Notes: generated by a model from the sequence alone, not told the origin. A stretch of 64,000 nucleotides of DNA from JBCCSZ01 sp039821145 (GCA_039821145.1 JBCBOS010000015.1:124001-188000), one strand, 5' to 3'. Shown: positions 1 through 9,941, counted from the first letter of the stretch. A program made the numbers and translations.

Positions 1-1816
1 CCGCATTGGGAGGCAGGCAGATGGAGTCGGGGTAAATGTGGGCTTCCACACAATGGGTTTGGCTTGGGATGGCCGAGCAGTCTAGTTGAACATAGACCTC
101 AAACTGTCCACAATCTCCCGGTGCAATGTCTCCCAGATCGAAGGAATACCGATTCTCTTGTGGACTGGTAAAGGGTCGACTGGCAGAATCCACTCCCAGC
201 TGCTCGTCGAAGAGGAGTTCCACATAGGCATCACTGGCCGGTGTGGTCCCGATGTTGCAATAGGCAACTGTGTAGGCAGTGCTTTCGCAAATCTCCAACT
301 TGGCAGCGGCCACGTTGACGAGGAGCTGGGGACAACTGTAGATGGGATCGGCTCCAAGAGTGGTCAAGGTGGTATCGTAAAGTCTTGTCACCAATGCTTC
401 CTGGGGAGGGCAGGCATCCCAATAGTCTCCCGGAGGCAGCAGGCGGATGTCGTAGCGGCCTGTATCCACATCAGTCTGAAATGCTCCATTCTGAATGGAC
501 AACAACTGCTCTTGTCCTGTACTTGTACTCAATATCAGTTTCCAATCATTCAATGGCTGTTCCCAAATGTCTGCCTCACAATCGGCATCTTCGTCCCAAG
601 TGACGCTTCCTTCCAGAAAGGCAGACAGGGTTTTTCCAAGGGTATCCGTTTTGACCGACCACAAACCGTTGGGCTGTCCAGCTGTCAACTGTCCGGCCAT
701 GACAAATGCCTTTCCCGGAAGGTATTGCATGCTCCGGAAGGCAGAACTGTAGGCATCGCCACCCCGGTAGGTTTCGCGCCATTGCTCACTCCCATCGCTG
801 CTCGTCCGAATCAAAAAGGCATCAAAGGGGGGATAGTCGAAGGTTTCTCCCGCAATGACATAGCCTCCGTCGCTGGTTTGCACAAGGTCGTAGGCAATGC
901 CGGGCCGACTCAACAAGCCAGGGCTGGCCGGAAAATGAGGATAGTGTCGATTCCACTCTTCTGTGCCATCCGCTGCGGTTTTGTACAGCAGGACGCCCTT
1001 GTCTTCGTGAAGGTGATTGCCCCCATACAAATAGGCGCAAATGGCATAGCCCCCATCACTGGTTGGGATGAGTGCACCTCCATGTTCTCCAAAGGGACCG
1101 CCATAGGATTCGGTCCATATCTGGGTCCCTGTTCGATCCAGCTTGCGCAAGACCAAATCGTCTTCAAATGTAGAACTCGTGCTCCCCTGGTCACTCAAAA
1201 TGACAGGCAGGCCATCACTGGCTTCGACCAAATCCACAGGACGTTCGTAGTCCTCTCCGATGGTGTAGTGTTGCAAAAGGGTACTTCCCTGGTAGCGCAA
1301 CAAGAGAGAACGATCTTTGAGAGTGCCATTGTCATCGACTTGAGTAGATGCCAAGGCCCAAATGCTGCCGTCTTGAAATTGCCGAATGGCGACGGCCCGC
1401 TGATCCAGAGGCAGAGGACTTTCCACCACTTGGAGGAACTGACCCGAGGAAGTGATTTCCACCACAGAGAGGTCTGTATCCACCCCCTGGCGGTTGCGAG
1501 AATCGCCCAAAAGGAAATATCTATCGTCAGATAAGACAAGGCCAGAAGTGCTGAAGTGGTGGAGGGAGGCGGGCAGGTTCAACCGCCACTGCTCGGCCCC
1601 ATCGGGATCGAGTTTGAAGATGTGGGTGAGTCGGTCGGAGTTGACAGAAGCCTTTGCGGAACCGATCAACAAAAAGCCTCCGTCAGGGGTTTCCACCAGC
1701 TCTCCGGTCTGACCAGAGATGCCTTCGCGATATACCCTCTCCCAACCTTGTGCTTGCAAGCCAATGGGGAGTGCGAAGAGTAACAGGTGTAAAATGACAG
1801 AGGCGAATGTCTTCAT
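1..1816 (-). CDS. secreted beta-propeller-like surface protein, 5' part (runs off left edge)
   Basis: The reading frame is open from the ATG at 1816 to the window edge (605 codons seen; the C-terminus is missing). Residues 1-23 are a Sec signal peptide (hydrophobic core LLLFALPIG, cleavage near LQAQ). Residues about 25-430 carry widely spaced 'DGG[FY].[LI][IA]G' motifs (near 43, 257 and 315: TPDGGFLLIGS, TSDGGYAICAY, TSDGGYVIAGE). These are typical blades of Bacteroidota extracellular propeller proteins. Residues about 440-490 hold a D-x-D-C-rich segment of the kind that precedes DUF11-like beta-sandwich domains, and about 490-605 look DUF11-like with several cysteines. Proteins of this architecture normally end in a T9SS sorting domain, which would lie outside the window. 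It is divergent from the helical-protein gene (167 bp between starts). A long antisense ORF covers the same bases but has no recognisable protein character. Confidence 0.85.
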   Translation of the reverse strand, partial: MKTFASVILHLLLFALPIGLQAQGWERVYREGISGQTGELVETPDGGFLLIGSAKASVNSDRLTHIFKLDPDGAEQWRLNLPASLHHFSTSGLVLSDDRYFLLGDSRNRQGVDTDLSVVEITSSGQFLQVVESPLPLDQRAVAIRQFQDGSIWALASTQVDDNGTLKDRSLLLRYQGSTLLQHYTIGEDYERPVDLVEASDGLPVILSDQGSTSSTFEDDLVLRKLDRTGTQIWTESYGGPFGEHGGALIPTSDGGYAICAYLYGGNHLHEDKGVLLYKTAADGTEEWNRHYPHFPASPGLLSRPGIAYDLVQTSDGGYVIAGETFDYPPFDAFLIRTSSDGSEQWRETYRGGDAYSSAFRSMQYLPGKAFVMAGQLTAGQPNGLWSVKTDTLGKTLSAFLEGSVTWDEDADCEADIWEQPLNDWKLILSTSTGQEQLLSIQNGAFQTDVDTGRYDIRLLPPGDYWDACPPQEALVTRLYDTTLTTLGADPIYSCPQLLVNVAAAKLEICESTAYTVAYCNIGTTPASDAYVELLFDEQLGVDSASRPFTSPQENRYSFDLGDIAPGDCGQFEVYVQLDCSAIPSQTHCVEAHIYPDSICLPPNA

Positions 1817-1856
1817 AGGTTCAGCCTTTTGCTCCGTTTTTCAGTCAATTGCATGA

Positions 1857-1864
1857 TAAATATC
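1857..1864 (-). promoter_or_regulatory. possible -7 element for the left-edge surface protein gene
   Basis: On the minus strand the octamer reads GATATTTA, one mismatch from the TATATTTA seen in front of cassette 2. It lies about 41 nt upstream of the ATG at 1816. No convincing -33 element is seen at the expected distance, so this is tentative. Confidence 0.25.
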
Positions 1865-1983
1865 TACAATCAATGCTTGAAAAACAATGACATTTTTCCT
1901 AACTTATCAATCAAAACCCACCTACACCAGCTCACAGTATGCTGATTTTCAAATAATTACACTCAAAGCCATCAAAATTCTTT

Positions 1984-3375
1984 ATGCAATCCAGTACGCT
2001 CATCCGGGTTTTTTCGGGCCTTTCCAAACGCGACATTCGGGAATTGGGCAAATTTGTGAGCTCTCCCTACTTCAATCAGCGGGAAGATGTGGTTCGTCTG
2101 TTTGGGTACCTGGCGGGCTGCCGAAAGCTGGAAGGGCAATGGGTGGAGCGTCAAAAACTCTTTGAGGCAGTCTATCCCGACGAGGAATTTCACCTCCCTC
2201 AATTGCGCTACGTCATGTCTTTTCTGATGACTTTGATCAAGCGGTATTTTGCACAGGTCGAATTTGAGCGACAGGACAATCTGCGCCAGCAACAACTCTG
2301 CCGGGCATTGCGAAGCAGAGGAGAAGTGCAGTTGTTTCAAAAGGAACTCAACCAGTGGGAACGCCTCTTGCAAAGCCATCCGCTGCGCAACATTCAATAC
2401 CATTATTACCAGTACCAAAAGCTGTTCGAGCTGTACCAATTCGAATCGCAGGCCAGTCGCAAAGGAGACGCCCACCTTCAGGAGCGTTTCGAAGAATTGA
2501 GTATTTTTTATCTGTCCAATACCCTGCTACATGCTTGTGCCAGTCTGAACCAGCAAAACATTCTGAAAAAAGACGTCCAGCTCAACTTGGTCCAGCAAGT
2601 CGTCGAGCACATTGAGCAACACGACTATTCCCAAGTCCCGGCCGTCATGATTTACTACTACGCCTACCAGGCCTTGAGCCAGCCCGGAGACGATGACAAA
2701 TTTGAACACTTCAAAAGTCATCTGTTGGCGCATTGGCCCCGATTTACGACCAGCGAGGCCCGCGATGTGTTTCTCATCGCCGTCAATTACTGCATCCAGC
2801 GGCTCAACCAGGGAGAGCGGAGATTTGTCCGGGAGGCCTTTGACTTGTACCGACTGGGAGTGGAGAATGGCATTTTCATCCAAAACGACATCCTGTCCGA
2901 CCACACCTACAAAAACATCATTCGCCTGGGCATCTCTCTGAAGGAATTTGACTGGGTGGCCCAATTTCAAAAAGACTACAAAGACAAGCTCGATCCGAGA
3001 AACGGCCAAAATGCCTACTGCTACAATCTGGCCTACTTCCACTTTCAGCGCAGCGAATACGACAAGGCCATGCCCCTGCTACAACAAGTGGAATTCAAGG
3101 ACGTTTTCAACAACTTGGACGCCCGCCGGATGCTGCTTCGGATTTACTACGAGTTGGGCGAGTACGATGCCTTGGACTCCTTGCTCGACAGCTTTTACAC
3201 CTACATCCATCGCCAAAAAGACATCGGGTATCACCGGGACAACTACCTGAATCTCATCCGCTTCATTCGCAAGCTCTTGCACAGCAATTCCCCTAGCAGC
3301 AGGAGCAAGCTGCGCCAGAAGGTTCTGTCGACCACGCGAATTGCCGAACGGGAGTGGTTGCTGGCCATCATCTGA
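1984..3375 (+). CDS. helical TPR-like conserved protein of unknown function
   Basis: 463 codons, no signal peptide, predicted cytoplasmic. The N-terminus (LSKRDIRELGKFVSSPYFN) is a pattern I associate with an uncharacterised protein family of Saprospiraceae. The whole chain is helical and rich in Tyr, Gln and Leu. Residues about 340-420 form TPR-like helix pairs (YNLAYFHFQRSEYDKAMPLL, then RRMLLRIYYELGEYDALDSL), which suggests a protein-protein interaction scaffold. The first ATG of the frame was taken as the start; no Shine-Dalgarno is seen, as expected in this phylum. A MerR-type gene follows on the same strand 79 bp later, so the two may be co-transcribed. No specific function can be assigned. 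Confidence 0.85.
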   Translation: MQSSTLIRVFSGLSKRDIRELGKFVSSPYFNQREDVVRLFGYLAGCRKLEGQWVERQKLFEAVYPDEEFHLPQLRYVMSFLMTLIKRYFAQVEFERQDNLRQQQLCRALRSRGEVQLFQKELNQWERLLQSHPLRNIQYHYYQYQKLFELYQFESQASRKGDAHLQERFEELSIFYLSNTLLHACASLNQQNILKKDVQLNLVQQVVEHIEQHDYSQVPAVMIYYYAYQALSQPGDDDKFEHFKSHLLAHWPRFTTSEARDVFLIAVNYCIQRLNQGERRFVREAFDLYRLGVENGIFIQNDILSDHTYKNIIRLGISLKEFDWVAQFQKDYKDKLDPRNGQNAYCYNLAYFHFQRSEYDKAMPLLQQVEFKDVFNNLDARRMLLRIYYELGEYDALDSLLDSFYTYIHRQKDIGYHRDNYLNLIRFIRKLLHSNSPSSRSKLRQKVLSTTRIAEREWLLAII

Positions 3376-3454
3376 GCAGAAGAAAAGTTGAAAATGCCCA
3401 CAATCCTTGTTATCTTGTTGAACAAATTGCTTGCGTTCATTCAATCCCTTGCCC

Positions 3455-3790
3455 ATGCCGAAACTCAAAGAAGACATTTCCAAGCTGTATTATTCCATCG
3501 GTGAAATTTCGGAGATGTTCAACGTTTCCAAATCCCTGATCCGATTCTGGGAGTCAGAATTCTCCATCCTCAAGCCTCACAAAAACAGCAAGGGCGACCG
3601 CCGCTTTACCCAACAAAACATCGAACAGTTTCGGATGATCTACCACTTGGTCAAAGAAAAGGGCTTTACCCTGGAAGGGGCCAAACGAGAGATCAAAAAC
3701 AGCAAAGAGCGCCTGCTCGAACGCCAGAAAATGTTGGACGCACTGGAAAAAACCCGCCACTTTTTACAAAACCTCAAGGACGAACTGTAA
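3455..3790 (+). CDS. MerR-family transcriptional regulator
   Basis: 111 codons from the ATG at 3455. An in-frame TTG at 3431 is possible but adds eight residues without homology to the family. Residues about 10-75 form the winged helix-turn-helix: YSIGEISEMFNVSKSLIRFW is the HTH, and the wing carries the conserved KGDRRFT stretch. The C-terminal third (about 75-105) is a basic, helical dimerisation segment. It lacks the Cys-rich or ligand-binding effector domain of metal and drug sensors, so it belongs to the short MerR class common in Bacteroidota, whose inducer is not evident. It lies downstream of and codirectional with the 463-codon gene and is convergent with the first cassette; the hairpin at 3796-3825 separates them. 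Confidence 0.93.
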   Translation: MPKLKEDISKLYYSIGEISEMFNVSKSLIRFWESEFSILKPHKNSKGDRRFTQQNIEQFRMIYHLVKEKGFTLEGAKREIKNSKERLLERQKMLDALEKTRHFLQNLKDEL

Positions 3791-3795
3791 AAGAA

Positions 3796-3825
3796 AGCCG
3801 ATCCCACGCCCGTGCGGGATCAGCC
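3796..3825. terminator. bidirectional hairpin terminator between the MerR gene and unit 1
   Basis: A near-perfect inverted repeat built on GATCCC / GGGATC with a CGC/GCG top and a short CCGT loop lies 5 bp after the MerR stop and about 70 bp after the B1 stop. The minus-strand side is followed by a short T-rich run. It probably serves both convergent transcripts. Confidence 0.6.
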
Positions 3826-3893
3826 TTCTCTATCAGCATCATTCACAATCTACTTTGCACTGTGAAGATGTCAAATACCAGCGGCTCAGCTTG

Positions 3894-6800
3894 CTAGTTC
3901 ATGTGCTGCATGCGAGTGAGCAAGTGCGAGCGAACGCCCGCGCTCCGCAAGGCAACCTGTGCGTGCAGGAGGTAGGGATGAATGCCGATGTTGAAAAAAC
4001 CAGCTTTCGACAAGGCCCGACTCGTATGGGTCACACAACTGCTGAAGTAGACATTGTACTTAGGAGTATTTGTTGTCAAGCCACTGCCATAGCCCAGCAC
4101 CTTGGACTTGTTGATTCCAGAGATCGTATTCCGCCACAGTACAGGATAGCGATCTGTAACGTGAGTGGGCCATACCGGATCACCATAAGTACTCTTGAGC
4201 GGATTCTTAGAGAAGTTTCCTCCTGGTCCGAAAGATACAATGGCACTTTTGTCTGTCGTTCCTGGTTCTACAATGGAAGAGTGACCGATGGCATTTGAGT
4301 GTTCTGTCACCAATTCTACATCTCCTAGGTTTTTGGCATTGAAGCCAGCTCTGAAGTCATTGAGATTGGCAATGGCCCCAAAACCGTAGCCCACATTCTC
4401 CATGAAACTGTTGCCTCTCTTTCCGAGGTAGCCAATCTCTCCGTCCGTCAAATTGATCGATGCAACGCCCAAGCTCAAACTCACTGGCGTCCGCCCACCT
4501 GTCACCATGTGCATGCCCACAGAATTGAAGAAGGAAGACACCATGATGGAAGCCGTATTGGCCATTGTCATGCCCGAATTGGCCACCACATGTCCGACTG
4601 CCCCACTCAGACCACCGACCACAGCTCCGCCCAACATGTAGCCCCAGGTGCGACCACTGGAATAATCCCACCTGATGGGATTGAACTGACCGCCATTGGC
4701 CATCACGCCTCCAGAGTAAGCCCCCACCACAGCCCCAATGATGATGGGCACCCAAGCAATCTCCCCACTCGGGTCCACATACTTCAATGGATTGTTGAAG
4801 GCATAGCTGTAGCGATTGTAGCTCTGGGTGCTGCCAGGACGCTGTACATAGTTATCGGTACTCAACATCCGACCAACGATGGGATCGTACAAGCGACCGT
4901 TCATGTTGATGAGGTCAAATTCGTTGAGGTGCTCATGTGCCGTGTATCCTCGATACAACCAGTCCGGGCCTGTTCCTATTGGGAAGTAATTCCAAGTGGA
5001 GGCGTGGCGCTTCCGGCCCCATGGATCGAAGTTTTGCTCGGCATGTACGACAGCGTTGGAGGCCGTGGCAGTGAGGATGGAACCGAGGTGATCTGTATAG
5101 GTGTAGTAGACCTTAGTCGTATTGTTGGTGATGACCACGAGGGCAACCGTCCCCTGCCCCGCATCGACATAGTGCAGGTGTTGGGTGACGCCATTCTTGA
5201 CCTGTTTTTCATACTCACCGAGATAGTAACGAGTCTTGACCAAGCTGCCATTGTAGCGGAGTTCGCTTTTGATGCGTTGCTGGTCATTGCCATAATCATA
5301 GGTCAGTTCGTAGTCTCCCTCTGTGATCTGCTTGGGCTGGTTGAAGCCTGTGTAAGAAATGTTTTGCGGAACCGTTGGAATGACATCCGAGGTATTGGAA
5401 ACGCGGGTCATGGCGTTTCGCTTGCTCAGGGAGTAGGAATAGCCTCCGATGTCTGTCTTGGCGCTGATGTTGCCATTGGGGTGATAGTAAATGCTCTTGG
5501 TGGATTGGCCGGCCACCTGGGAGCCTCGCAAGCGGTTGAGGTCGTCGTAGGAAAAGCGTTCCATCTTGCCCTTGATGTTGTCGCGGCGATATTCCAGGTT
5601 TCCGTTTGAGGTATCCCAACCCATTCGCAAATCTTGAAGGCCTTGGGTGTAGTAGCGAGTGGGCAGGCCATGGTGGTAGGTGTTGGTCGAGGTTCTGCCA
5701 TTGCCCAAGCTGTAGGAAGTGTATTGGTTGCGGCCATTCATTCCCAGATTGGTAAAGAGGGTCGAGGTTCCCTTGGCTGTCACTCGCTTGATGTTGCGCA
5801 GGTAGCCATTGCCGTCGAAGTAGTAGCGGAGATCGTAGCCTGATGGGAAGGTTTTTTTGGTGATGTCGCCATAGACATTGTGGTTGAAGTAGCTGTCGTA
5901 AAACTGCCCATCGATGCGGGTTCTGAGTCGATCCAATCGGCCATAATCATCGTAGAAATAAAACTCTCCATCGCCACCGAATGCATTGGTGTTGTACGCA
6001 TAGCGAACCTTGTTGGCTTCTGGAACGCCAGCGCCGTAGTAGCCGATGTAGCGGTCCTCATCCGGTCCATAGCGGCGGGTCATTCGGCCCAGCTTGTCGT
6101 ACTCCATGTGGTAGGTAGATCCGTTGGCATTGGTCTGACTGGTCAGTTCTCCGAAGGCGTTGAATTCACGGGAGATGCTTCCCGCATTTTGATCCACCAC
6201 CTGCACTTTTCGGCCATACACATCATAGGTGTTGGTGATCATGGTGATGTTGTTGCCATACTTGACCTCGGTCTGCAACCCTTGGCTGTTGTAGGTGTAC
6301 TTCAAGACCCCACCCACATCGACGGCTTCTACCATCAGGCCAGCCGCATCCGTTTTGGTGGTAGAGCTTTCGCCATCGGGATTGGTCACCGTTTGCAGGA
6401 CGAGGCCATTGGCCGAGCCATAGCTGTAGGAGATGGTTCCGAAGGGATTGACTTCGCTGAGCAGTCGGTTGTAATTGTCGTAGGTAAAGGTGGTGGTAAA
6501 AGTGGTCTCACCCGATTTGTAGGGAGCGCGGGAGGTCTTGTGTCGGCCGCGACTGTCATAGGTCCAACTTTCGGTGATCCATTGATTTTGAAAGCCCTCT
6601 TTTTCCAATCTTTTTTTGCGGCCCATTTTGTCGTAGAAGGTCTTGCTGTCGGGTCGGCCATACTGTGACCGATAGTGGTAGTGGGTGGTGCCCAAGCTGC
6701 TGCTGATGTGCCAGCCATAGGCTTCGTTGATTTGGTAGCCCTCCGGGCGATTGGTTTGGGTCAGGCGGCCAAAGGCATCATAGGCATAGGTATTGGTGAG

Positions 6801-9800
6801 GCCGTGGGCACCAGTGGTCGAGAGGGGTTTGCCCCATTTGATGTCGTAGGAGGCCGTGCTGTACTGATTGAGTGGGTTGACCGTCTGGGTGACAAATCGG
6901 CCTTTGCTGTCGTAGTTGGTGATGGTGGTTCTGGACGGCATGCCAGTCACGAGTACGGTGCTGCTGTGCTGGGTGCCCAGGCTGTGGTAGGTGTAGTTGG
7001 TGGTCACCTGTTTGGGCAGGCCTGCAAATTGCACTTGTTGGGTCAGCTGTCCGATGCTGTTGTAACTCATTTGGGTGGTGAGACTGTGAGAGGGCTGGCC
7101 GGGGCGTTGACTTACTACGGTGACAGAGGTGGGCCTGCTTGGAACGGGGGTTCCAAATTGACCGTAGGTGGTCGTGGTCGTTTGGGACATGGCACCCAAG
7201 TGGTTTTTGGTGCTGCTCGTGATGTTTCCATAACTGTCGTAGTCGTAAGAATTCAAGATGGTTTGCCCCTCCAGATCGAGGTAGTCATTCTGGGCAGTCA
7301 AGCGCATCCAATGGCCATTGTTGGGTCTCGGATTGAACTGATAGGTGTAGCTGTTCATCTTAAATTGAAAGTTCGTCGAATTGACATGGTGGTAGGTCCT
7401 GTAGGGTCTCAGGACATTGTAAGTCGTATTGAGCGCTTTGTGATGCCGCCTTCTGACATCATTGTCTTCGTCAATCTCTGTAAAGAAGGTAAAGCCCAAA
7501 AATCCTTTTCCTTCTTTGTGCAACTTGGCCGCTTCGTATTTGTACAACATGCTGAATTTCCCACCAATCCCATCGTCCTTGCGCATGCGGTGGGCCAGGT
7601 ACATCGGCAGTTGAATGGTATTGACAGAAGTGCCATTGGTCAGGCCTTTGCTGTAAAAATCGCCACTCGTTTGGTTCATGCGTCGATAGGTAAAATCCGT
7701 CCGATTGAGGTGCCCGTCGACGATGTTTTCCATCAGCAATTCCTTTCCGTCTTTTTTGAAATACAGGATGTTGGAAGGCGACTCAAAGTGTGTTCGGTTG
7801 ATCAAGTCGGTGCGACCGTCCCCGTTGAGATCATAGGTCACCAGTGGCACAAATCCGAGCAGGGTACTGAAGGAGTTGGTTTCGTAGTGAAAATCATCGC
7901 CTCGGCTGTAGTACATTCCGATGGTTGCATTGGAAGTGTGGTTCCAACCGTGAAGAATGTCCATCAAGCCATCGCCATTGAAATCGGCCACCACCAATTT
8001 GTCATCGCTGTAGGTGCCTGTGATGTCCGGGGTGTTGCTGAAAGAAAATGGATGAGAGACAAAGCCAGTACCCGTTGACAAAGCAGTGTGCCAACTGGCG
8101 CTGTTGCTGGTTTGGCTGGTGCGGGTCAAAAAGTCGGTTTTGCCATCGCCGTTGAAGTCCCCGAAGTACAACCTGTGCCACTTGGTGGGAAAACCGGATT
8201 GGTAAATGACAGAGCCCGTCAGGGAATTTCCCGAAGGAGAAAACGAATAAATGTAGGTATTGCTGTCCTTGATCCGCATCAGCTCCTTCTTGCCATCACC
8301 GTCAAAATCAATCACGTAGATGTAGTCAGACGTCACCCAAGAAGAACCGGGATAGGTCCCACTTCCCATGCCAGACATCTCCTGATTGAAAATGCCTTTG
8401 CTGGGGAAACTGACAAATGCTTTGTAGCCCCCTGCATTGCTCAAAAAGGTGATGTAGTCCGCAGCACCATCGCCATCAAAATCACCGGGATAAAAATATT
8501 TCCAACTGGGGTGAATGATGTCATAGCTGGCCGGGGGGCTGTAGGTGGTTGACCCAAAACTCGTCCCGGTATGTTGGTACAATTTCAGCTGCTTGAGCTT
8601 GCGCCAACTCTGCGATCCCTCGATCCGGACCTTGAGGGTCATGATGTCGTCCTTGCCATCACCCGTAAAATCCGATGTCATGAAGTTGTAGGCATTGGGC
8701 GAACTGATGCCATTGACCACTCGAAAATCGGAGGGCAAGCTGGTGGAATAAAACTGTGAGATGGTGGAACTGGTCGAAGTGCGTTTGTAGACTTTGAGGT
8801 GGGTGTTGTAGCGAATGCCATTTTCGTTGTAGGCATAAGGAGCGGCGAGAATGTCCGAATACCCATCGCCATCAAAATCACCAGAGAACAGATCGACAGA
8901 AGTACCTGCAAAAACGGAAGTCGAACTTGTGCTGAGATGGCTGGGCTGATTGCCGTATTTGAAAATGGTGGAATTGAGGGACGACCCATCGCTTCCTTTT
9001 TCTGTCACCGAATTCAGGATGGAGCGATAATTGTCAAAGCTGTAAACCAATTGATAATTTTTCACCGTACTGGATTCCGCCTTCACCTCGACGCGATCCA
9101 AGAGGTAGCGACTCAAGATGGAAGAACCGCTCTCATAGGTTGTTTTCTGATCGGTTCGCACTTTGTAGTGAAAGCGGATGACATTGTAAGGGGCCAAGCC
9201 AGTATTGACATTTCCGGTGTACTTGACCTCGTAGATGCGGTTGTCGCGGTCGTCACTTATCCAATAAAACTCGATGTAATTTCCGTCCGGGTATTGGATG
9301 CGGTTGATGCGCCAGATCAACACTTCGGTATTGTTTTGATTGAGGAAACGGGCATCGGATCGGTTGCCATACTCCATCACCGTGCCATCCTTCCGTTCCA
9401 CTTTGAACCATTCGGGGCTTCCTTCCATGGAGCCATGGGACGAGATGTCGGCAAAGTTTTCCGATTCTGTTCGGTAAGTCGAATTGTTGTTTCCATAGGT
9501 TCCGCTGCGTTTGATCAGGCGGGTGCCGTCCAGGTAGAATCGATCGGAGGAGGTAAAGTTGACAGCTGTTGTTTTGTCGTCAAAATAAATGCTTTGTCCG
9601 CTTCGGGTGATGGCTGACAAACCGCCAATGCCCCATCCCGGGCCCATGGACCCATTGCCAGATTGAGAGCTGTAGGTCAACGAAAGACTTGGAATCACAC
9701 CATTGGTTCCTTGTGGCACGACGATGGGAATGGAATAGGTCGCCGCTCCATTGTGGGTCACGGAGGCCTCCCCCACTGTGGCACCGACGGGCAGGTTGGT

Positions 9801-9941
9801 ATTGATCGTTTTGCTGGAAAGACTTGAGAAAGTATTCAAGGGAACGTAGTCGATGTTTTGCCCTTGAACAGAGGAAGAAGCACACAGCTGGCAGAGCAAC
9901 AGCAGGGCCAGTGTCAGCTTGTTGAGAAAAGATGTATTCAT
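3894..9941 (-). CDS. unit 1 B protein: SpvB/FG-GAP/RHS cocoon with permuted-papain-like CT
   Basis: About 2015 codons. The second of two adjacent ATGs (9944/9941) was chosen because it aligns exactly with the unit 2 N-terminus. Residues 1-28 are a Sec signal peptide. About 45-340 is SpvB-like (SIPIVVPQGTNGVIPSLSL, GNGSMGPGWGIGGLSAITRS). Seven FG-GAP-like DxDGDGxxD repeats lie at about 350-715, then a TcdB-middle-like stretch (VDGHLNRTDFTYRRMNQ, about 745). YD repeats run from about 900 to 1600, and the RHS core at about 1610-1722 ends NNPLKYVDPSGE. The linker (about 1723-1880) is Gly-rich and hydrophobic. The CT has IGHSSIVEPG (about 1888) and SSCVTHTSRAL (about 1969), the His-then-Cys order of circularly permuted papain-like peptidases; the family call is inference. 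It follows A1 by 60 bp and has no immunity-like gene behind it. Confidence 0.9.
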   Translation of the reverse strand: MNTSFLNKLTLALLLLCQLCASSSVQGQNIDYVPLNTFSSLSSKTINTNLPVGATVGEASVTHNGAATYSIPIVVPQGTNGVIPSLSLTYSSQSGNGSMGPGWGIGGLSAITRSGQSIYFDDKTTAVNFTSSDRFYLDGTRLIKRSGTYGNNNSTYRTESENFADISSHGSMEGSPEWFKVERKDGTVMEYGNRSDARFLNQNNTEVLIWRINRIQYPDGNYIEFYWISDDRDNRIYEVKYTGNVNTGLAPYNVIRFHYKVRTDQKTTYESGSSILSRYLLDRVEVKAESSTVKNYQLVYSFDNYRSILNSVTEKGSDGSSLNSTIFKYGNQPSHLSTSSTSVFAGTSVDLFSGDFDGDGYSDILAAPYAYNENGIRYNTHLKVYKRTSTSSTISQFYSTSLPSDFRVVNGISSPNAYNFMTSDFTGDGKDDIMTLKVRIEGSQSWRKLKQLKLYQHTGTSFGSTTYSPPASYDIIHPSWKYFYPGDFDGDGAADYITFLSNAGGYKAFVSFPSKGIFNQEMSGMGSGTYPGSSWVTSDYIYVIDFDGDGKKELMRIKDSNTYIYSFSPSGNSLTGSVIYQSGFPTKWHRLYFGDFNGDGKTDFLTRTSQTSNSASWHTALSTGTGFVSHPFSFSNTPDITGTYSDDKLVVADFNGDGLMDILHGWNHTSNATIGMYYSRGDDFHYETNSFSTLLGFVPLVTYDLNGDGRTDLINRTHFESPSNILYFKKDGKELLMENIVDGHLNRTDFTYRRMNQTSGDFYSKGLTNGTSVNTIQLPMYLAHRMRKDDGIGGKFSMLYKYEAAKLHKEGKGFLGFTFFTEIDEDNDVRRRHHKALNTTYNVLRPYRTYHHVNSTNFQFKMNSYTYQFNPRPNNGHWMRLTAQNDYLDLEGQTILNSYDYDSYGNITSSTKNHLGAMSQTTTTTYGQFGTPVPSRPTSVTVVSQRPGQPSHSLTTQMSYNSIGQLTQQVQFAGLPKQVTTNYTYHSLGTQHSSTVLVTGMPSRTTITNYDSKGRFVTQTVNPLNQYSTASYDIKWGKPLSTTGAHGLTNTYAYDAFGRLTQTNRPEGYQINEAYGWHISSSLGTTHYHYRSQYGRPDSKTFYDKMGRKKRLEKEGFQNQWITESWTYDSRGRHKTSRAPYKSGETTFTTTFTYDNYNRLLSEVNPFGTISYSYGSANGLVLQTVTNPDGESSTTKTDAAGLMVEAVDVGGVLKYTYNSQGLQTEVKYGNNITMITNTYDVYGRKVQVVDQNAGSISREFNAFGELTSQTNANGSTYHMEYDKLGRMTRRYGPDEDRYIGYYGAGVPEANKVRYAYNTNAFGGDGEFYFYDDYGRLDRLRTRIDGQFYDSYFNHNVYGDITKKTFPSGYDLRYYFDGNGYLRNIKRVTAKGTSTLFTNLGMNGRNQYTSYSLGNGRTSTNTYHHGLPTRYYTQGLQDLRMGWDTSNGNLEYRRDNIKGKMERFSYDDLNRLRGSQVAGQSTKSIYYHPNGNISAKTDIGGYSYSLSKRNAMTRVSNTSDVIPTVPQNISYTGFNQPKQITEGDYELTYDYGNDQQRIKSELRYNGSLVKTRYYLGEYEKQVKNGVTQHLHYVDAGQGTVALVVITNNTTKVYYTYTDHLGSILTATASNAVVHAEQNFDPWGRKRHASTWNYFPIGTGPDWLYRGYTAHEHLNEFDLINMNGRLYDPIVGRMLSTDNYVQRPGSTQSYNRYSYAFNNPLKYVDPSGEIAWVPIIIGAVVGAYSGGVMANGGQFNPIRWDYSSGRTWGYMLGGAVVGGLSGAVGHVVANSGMTMANTASIMVSSFFNSVGMHMVTGGRTPVSLSLGVASINLTDGEIGYLGKRGNSFMENVGYGFGAIANLNDFRAGFNAKNLGDVELVTEHSNAIGHSSIVEPGTTDKSAIVSFGPGGNFSKNPLKSTYGDPVWPTHVTDRYPVLWRNTISGINKSKVLGYGSGLTTNTPKYNVYFSSCVTHTSRALSKAGFFNIGIHPYLLHAQVALRSAGVRSHLLTRMQHMN

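Noticed and set aside
86..1534. 482-codon open frame on the plus strand
   Set aside because: It is antisense to the secreted surface-protein gene, whose frame has a signal peptide and repeated SDGGY motifs. The plus-strand translation has no coherent domains.
5296..5619. Short minus-strand frames inside B genes in other phases
   Set aside because: Frame-shifted readings of the YD region; they overlap the intact long frame completely.
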